A stretch of 64,000 bases of DNA from Pimelobacter simplex (GTDB lineage Bacteria; Actinomycetota; Actinomycetes; Propionibacteriales; Nocardioidaceae). The DNA lies in NCBI RefSeq assembly GCF_900114845.1, contig NZ_FOUK01000004.1, forward strand, positions 434,001 to 498,000, given 5' to 3'. Position 1 is the first letter of the stretch, and each line of letters begins with the position of its first letter. Positions 59,927 through 64,000 of the stretch are shown here, in pieces. The notes beneath the pieces are model-generated. The model was not told where the DNA came from and searched no databases. It was given only the letters and a program-made list of their open reading frames with translations. Made by a program: the position numbers and the translations under genes.

Positions 59927-61123
59927 ATGCACAACATGTCCCCCGTGGGTCCGAGCATGGCTGGCAAGCGCTCCCGGATCCGATCCTGGTGGCTCGGCCT
60001 TCTCGGCGCCACTGTCGCGGTCGGTTCGACCGTCGCTCTCGCCGCCACTGCGCCGCAGGCCCAGGCCGCCGGGCAGTGCGCCGTCACGAACGCGAACTAC
60101 CAGATGTGCTGGACGGACGGCGCCGACAGCAACACGCTTCTGTTCCAGAAGGCTGCGGAGCGCATCGCGGTCGCCCCGGCCGGCTCCACCATCCACGTGG
60201 CTATGTACCAGTGGCACAATCTCACGAACGATCCACTGTTCGACGCGCTGCGGCAGGCAGTCATCGACGGCAAGCCGGTGAAGGTCCTTCTTGGCAACAA
60301 GTCTGGGGTCAACGACCCGGCAAAGGACGGCGCCGGGGCGAAGATCCAGGGTGCGGTCGGCGCCGGCAACGTCTTCTGGTGCACGGCCGCCCAGCAGAAC
60401 GAGGCATGCCTCCAGCGGAGCGAGACGAGCCCCGGTCTGATGCACGCGAAGTTCGTGCTGATCAAGTACCCGACCGGCCGCACCGAGGTGATCACGTTCT
60501 CGTCGAACATCACCTCGGGTCAGTACGGCCGGGCTCAGAACAGCCTGGCGGTGTTCGGCGACGTCGCGCTCTACGACGCCTACTACGGGTTCTGGGATCG
60601 CTTGGTGCAGAAGAAGTGGCTCGGCTGGACCACCGACGGCGACCTAGGGCGCGACGGGTCGTTCGGCGGCAACAAGGCGTACTTCTTCCCACGTGCCGCT
60701 GGTGACCCGATGGCCAGCATCATCGACGGAAAGCACTGCGCGGGCGATGGCGAGCAGATCCGGATCCTGTCCAGCGACGACGACCTTCGGCCGACCATGA
60801 GGACGGCGATTCAGAAGGCCAAGACGCGCGGTTGCTTCATTCGGATCACGGTGACGTCCGAGACGATCAAGAGCGCGATCCTCAACGCCCCCGGGAACAA
60901 CCTCACGGGCTCGAACATCAACGTCAACGGCGAGGTCCACAGCAAGGTCGTCTACATCCGGGCGCGGACCAGCGCGTCGAGCGCGCTCAGCGAGGTGGTG
61001 TTCACCGGATCGCACAACCTTGGCCAGTACGCACTCCGGTACGCCGACGACGTCATGGTGCGCACCCAGGAGCCGACCGTGACCGCCGCCTACCGCACCT
61101 ACGTGATGAGCTTCCAGTCCTGA
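59927..61123 (+). CDS. Secreted phospholipase D-like protein with atypical HKD motifs
   Basis: 398 aa. A signal peptide (about residues 1-48, ending AQAA) precedes two PLD repeats. First: MHAKFVLIK with His173 and Lys175, followed by FSSNITSG. Second: VHSKVVYIR with His338 and Lys340, followed by FTGSHNLGQYAL. The Asp of HxKxxxxD is Lys or Arg in both. His and Lys suffice for the phosphoenzyme step, so activity is possible. Extracellular nuclease or lipid hydrolase are options. Ribosome binding site gagaggaa. Codon use is less GC-extreme than in the neighbours, a hint of later acquisition. Confidence 0.82.
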   Translation: MHNMSPVGPSMAGKRSRIRSWWLGLLGATVAVGSTVALAATAPQAQAAGQCAVTNANYQMCWTDGADSNTLLFQKAAERIAVAPAGSTIHVAMYQWHNLTNDPLFDALRQAVIDGKPVKVLLGNKSGVNDPAKDGAGAKIQGAVGAGNVFWCTAAQQNEACLQRSETSPGLMHAKFVLIKYPTGRTEVITFSSNITSGQYGRAQNSLAVFGDVALYDAYYGFWDRLVQKKWLGWTTDGDLGRDGSFGGNKAYFFPRAAGDPMASIIDGKHCAGDGEQIRILSSDDDLRPTMRTAIQKAKTRGCFIRITVTSETIKSAILNAPGNNLTGSNINVNGEVHSKVVYIRARTSASSALSEVVFTGSHNLGQYALRYADDVMVRTQEPTVTAAYRTYVMSFQS

Positions 61124-61182
61124 CCCGAGCCTGAGAATGGTTCCGGCGGCCGGCTACGGCTGGTCGCCGGAACGCCTCGGTG

Positions 61183-61998
61183 TCAGGGCCTGGACGAACG
61201 CGGAGGCCGGGGGAAGAACCGCGCCGTCCGGGCCGCGTACGCCGGGTAGCCCGGCCGCTGCATCATCGTCTTCTCCAGCAGGCGGGCCCCGGTGGCCTCG
61301 CTGAGGAAGTAGGTCATCGCGATCGGCGCGACGAGGGTGGCCAGGCCCGCGACCCAGCCGGTGGCGAGTCCACCGGCGAGCCACAGACCCCACCAGACGC
61401 AGGCGTCGCCGAAGTAGTTGGGGTGCCGGGACCAGGCCCAGAGGCCGGTGTCGAGGACCTGCGGACGCTCGTCCCGGGGCCGGGCCCGGTACGCCGCGAG
61501 CTGGGCGTCGCCGACGGCCTCGAAGACCAGCCCGACCACCCAGAGCACGGCGCCGGCGACGACGACGGGCCACCAGCGGACGTCGCGGACCATGCCGACC
61601 GAGACGGGCAGCGCGATCACCGCGAGGGCGAGGCCCTGGACGGCGAAGACCTTGCGGACGGCGACCGCGAGGCCGACGTCGGGCAGCGTGCCGCCGAGCA
61701 CCTTCTCGTAACGAGGATCCTCGTCGGTGTGGCCCGTGCTCCGGCGACGGACGTGCTCCGCCAGCCGCAGCCCCCACACGGTCACGAGTGCGACGAGGAT
61801 CCCCGAGCGGAGGGCGTCGCCCGCGTCGGCGACGACAGCGACGACGGCGCACGCGAGGGCGGCGAGCACGAAGCCCAGGCCCCAGGCGATGTCGACGACG
61901 ACGACGCGGCCCTGGCGGCGGGCGACGAGGGCGGTCGCGGTCATGAGGAGGGCCGCGACCACGACGGAGGTGGCGACCGAGACCAGGACGGTGGACAT
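61183..61998 (-). CDS. DUF1295 membrane protein (steroid reductase-like)
   Basis: 271 aa with about seven helices. The C-terminal LDTGLWAWSRHPNYFGD and LLEKTMMQRPGYPAYAART are the conserved DUF1295/steroid 5-alpha-reductase-type motifs for NADPH binding. In actinobacteria the gene often follows fatty-acid methyltransferase genes, as here. A role in reducing or modifying methylated fatty acids is inferred. Its ATG overlaps the stop of the preceding synthase by one base. Confidence 0.88.
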   Translation of the reverse strand: MSTVLVSVATSVVVAALLMTATALVARRQGRVVVVDIAWGLGFVLAALACAVVAVVADAGDALRSGILVALVTVWGLRLAEHVRRRSTGHTDEDPRYEKVLGGTLPDVGLAVAVRKVFAVQGLALAVIALPVSVGMVRDVRWWPVVVAGAVLWVVGLVFEAVGDAQLAAYRARPRDERPQVLDTGLWAWSRHPNYFGDACVWWGLWLAGGLATGWVAGLATLVAPIAMTYFLSEATGARLLEKTMMQRPGYPAYAARTARFFPRPPRSSRP

Positions 61999-63251
61999 CA
62001 GCGCACCCACGGCAGGGAGTGGGCCGCGCCGGGCCGGACCATCAGCAGCTGGTCGACGCCCATCCGGCCGTCCCGGAAGGCCATCGAGCCGCCGACCAGG
62101 TAGAGCCGCCAGACCCGGACCAGCTCCTCGCCGACGAGGGCGGTGATCAGCTCGATGTTCTCCTCGAAGCGGCGCAGCCACCCGGCCACGGTGAGCACGT
62201 AGTGCTCGCGCAGCGCGTGCACGTCGCGCACCTCGAGGCCGCTGCGCTCCAGCAGCGCGGCGGTCTCGCCGACCGGGCGCATGTACATGTCCGGCGCGAT
62301 GAACGACTCGATGAAGGGGCCGCCGCCGGGCCAGCGCCCGGTGCGCGACATCTGCTGGACGAGCACCCGGCCGCCGGGGCGCACGGAGTCGTGCAGCACC
62401 CGCGCGTACGACGGGTAGTTGCGCTCGCCGACGTGCTCGCCCATCTCGAGGGAGGCGACCGCGTCGTACTCCGCGCCCGGCAGGGGCACGGCGTCGCGGT
62501 AGTCGCAGAGCAGGATCTCGACCTTGTCGGAGAGCCCGCGGCGGCGTGCCGCCGCCTGCGCGAAGCGGCGCTGCTCGGCGGAGATGGTGACGCCGACGAC
62601 GCGGGCGCCGTAGTGCTCGGCAGCGTGGAGCGACAGCGAGCCCCAGCCGCAGCCGACGTCGAGGAGCCGCATCCCCGGCTCCAGCCCGAGCTTGCGGCAG
62701 ACCAGGTCGAGCTTGGCCTCCTGGGCGTCGGCGAGCGGCTGCTCCGGGGAGGAGTGGTAGCCGCAGGAGTACGCCATCGTCCGCTCGTCGAGGATCAGCG
62801 AGTAGAAGTCGGCGGTCGTGTCGTAGTGGTGGCTGATCGCGCGGCGGTCGCGGTCCTTGCTGTGCAGCCGGCCGCGGACCCGGGCCTGGGTGGCGGGCGG
62901 TGCGGGCGGCCGGCCGATCAGGTCGAGCCCGATCGCGGCGCGCAGCGCGCCGGCCATCGCGCGCACGGACGGACGCCGTCCGGACAGCCCGCGCGAGCGC
63001 GCCACCGAGAACGCGTGGGTGAGCGCCGCGTCGAGGTCGCCGGGCACGTCGAGCTCGCCGGTGACGTAGGCCTGCGCGGCGCCGAGCTCGCCGGGGTGCC
63101 GGATCAGCCGGCGCAGCGCGTCGGGTGAGCGCAGCTCGACCACGGGGGCGTCGGCCGGGCCGGCGGTGGTGCCGTCCCAGGAGACGAGCCGGACGGGCAG
63201 GTCGCCTCCCACGAACGGGCGGAGGGCGTCGGCGAGCACGGTGGCGGTCAT
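61998..63251 (-). CDS. Cyclopropane-fatty-acyl-phospholipid synthase family methyltransferase
   Basis: 417 aa. An N-terminal lipid-binding region (about 1-120) precedes the SAM methyltransferase: HHYDTTADFYSLILDERTMAYSCGYH, motif I LDVGCGWGSLSLHAAEHYGA, VGVTISAEQ, and SLEMGEHVG. The family adds a methylene or methyl group from SAM to the double bond of unsaturated phospholipid acyl chains. Second gene of an operon with another such enzyme. The stop is shared with the ATG of the DUF1295 gene. Confidence 0.92.
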   Translation of the reverse strand: MTATVLADALRPFVGGDLPVRLVSWDGTTAGPADAPVVELRSPDALRRLIRHPGELGAAQAYVTGELDVPGDLDAALTHAFSVARSRGLSGRRPSVRAMAGALRAAIGLDLIGRPPAPPATQARVRGRLHSKDRDRRAISHHYDTTADFYSLILDERTMAYSCGYHSSPEQPLADAQEAKLDLVCRKLGLEPGMRLLDVGCGWGSLSLHAAEHYGARVVGVTISAEQRRFAQAAARRRGLSDKVEILLCDYRDAVPLPGAEYDAVASLEMGEHVGERNYPSYARVLHDSVRPGGRVLVQQMSRTGRWPGGGPFIESFIAPDMYMRPVGETAALLERSGLEVRDVHALREHYVLTVAGWLRRFEENIELITALVGEELVRVWRLYLVGGSMAFRDGRMGVDQLLMVRPGAAHSLPWVR

Positions 63252-64000
63252 CGGGACTCCTCGTCGGGGCGGGTCAGGGTGAGCTGGTGGTCGTCGATGT
63301 AGCCGGCGGCGAAGCCGGCGCGGCAGTACTCCAGGTAGAAGTGCCACATCCGGGCGAAGGTCTCGTCGAAGCCGAGGCGCGTCACCTCGTCGTGCGCGGC
63401 GGTGAACGCCTCGTCCCAGCGCTGCAGCGTGGTCGCGTAGTGCGGCCCGATGGCGAGGTCGTCGGCGATCCGCAGCCCGGTGTGCGCCCGGGTCACCTCG
63501 TCGATCGCGCGCACCGACGGCAGCGCGCCGCCGGGGAAGACGTACTTGGTGATGAAGGTGTGCGTCGAACGCGTCGCCAGCATCCGGTCGTGCGGCATCG
63601 TGATCGCCTGGATCGCGACTCGTCCGCCCGGCGCGAGGACGTGGTCGAGCGTCCGGAAGTACGCCGGCCAGAACTCCTGGCCGACCGCCTCGATCATCTC
63701 CACCGAGACCACCGCGTCGTACGCCGCGCCGGGCTCGTCGAGCAGTGCCCGGTAGTCGCACAGGTCGACCCGCACCCGTTCGGCCTGCCCGGCGGCGGCG
63801 ATCCGCTCCCGGGCCAGCTCCTGCTGCTCGACCGACAGCGTGATCGAGCGGACGTCGGCGCCCCGGGCCGCGGCCCGGATCGCCAGCTCGCCCCAGCCGG
63901 TGCCGATCTCCAGCAGCCGGGTGCCGGGGCCGACGCCGGCCTGGTCGAGCAGCCGGTCGATCTTGCGGTGCTGCGCGGCGACGAGGTCCTCGCTCGGGGA
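63248..64000 (-). CDS. Second cyclopropane-fatty-acid synthase-like methyltransferase (5' end outside window)
   Basis: The frame is open to the window edge; only the C-terminal 250 residues are present. SAM motif I reads LLEIGTGWGELAIRAA, then SITLSVEQQELA, DAVVSVEMIEAVGQ and RVAIQAITMPHDRM. These are typical of the CfaS/BfaB-type group. It is related to but distinct from the next gene. The stop overlaps the ATG of the downstream synthase (ATGA). The operon probably continues upstream outside the window, often with an FAD oxidoreductase and DUF1365 gene. Confidence 0.9.
   Translation of the reverse strand, partial: SPSEDLVAAQHRKIDRLLDQAGVGPGTRLLEIGTGWGELAIRAAARGADVRSITLSVEQQELARERIAAAGQAERVRVDLCDYRALLDEPGAAYDAVVSVEMIEAVGQEFWPAYFRTLDHVLAPGGRVAIQAITMPHDRMLATRSTHTFITKYVFPGGALPSVRAIDEVTRAHTGLRIADDLAIGPHYATTLQRWDEAFTAAHDEVTRLGFDETFARMWHFYLEYCRAGFAAGYIDDHQLTLTRPDEESR

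Overview
The window is chromosomal DNA of a high-GC actinomycete, most like Nocardioides or another Nocardioidaceae. The signs are codons that almost always end in G or C, many GTG starts, dense 4-base ATGA/GTGA gene overlaps, a mycothiol-dependent formaldehyde dehydrogenase, and an FtsX/PadR module. No rRNA, tRNA, CRISPR array, integrase or transposase was seen. About 57 protein genes fill nearly all of the 64 kb.

Layout. 0-9.5 kb: a VanZ/RDD membrane protein (5' end outside the window), a membrane-anchored lipase, a large secreted subtilisin, the remnant of a small exported protein followed by a three-gene ABC exporter, and an SDR. 9.6-15.8 kb: a secreted protein of unknown function, a PadR-controlled ABC/FtsX operon, and a short YidC paralogue with a DUF6412 protein. 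15.98-25.5 kb: a tightly overlapping TetR-led operon (AtuA, two acyl-CoA dehydrogenases, biotin-dependent carboxylase alpha and beta subunits) that looks like branched-chain or acyclic terpenoid acyl-CoA catabolism. 25.5-28.3 kb (minus strand): an FMN L-lactate-type dehydrogenase and an acyl-CoA synthetase. 28.5-41.9 kb: an alpha-L-rhamnosidase, a Dpp/Opp-type ABC importer, three dehydrogenases, a degenerate MBL protein, an IclR regulator and an FAH-family hydrolase. Together with the lactate dehydrogenase this suggests rhamnoside uptake and oxidative deoxysugar catabolism ending in pyruvate plus L-lactate.

42-50.5 kb: small membrane and hypothetical proteins, an epimerase-like SDR, an AEC transporter, a YihY protein, and an IclR regulator next to an amino-acid ABC importer and a PLP aminotransferase. 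50.5-58.9 kb: an AraC regulator, FAD oxidase and CYP199-like P450 on the minus strand, divergent from an MIO ammonia-lyase, a phthalate-dioxygenase-type reductase, mycothiol-dependent formaldehyde dehydrogenase and an MBL hydrolase. This set reads as a deaminating and O- or N-demethylating pathway with its own formaldehyde disposal, and is the best candidate for an undescribed pathway here. 59-64 kb: a tyrosine phosphatase, a secreted PLD-like protein, and a minus-strand lipid-modification operon (two cyclopropane/methyl fatty-acid synthases and a DUF1295 protein, the first synthase cut by the window end).

Apart from genes, the window carries several unusual palindromic elements: an 81-bp repeat in two copies with alternative hairpins and compensatory base changes (one copy forms the coding 3' end of padR), a second long-hairpin family in two copies, a 108-bp hairpin, and several operator-like repeats.
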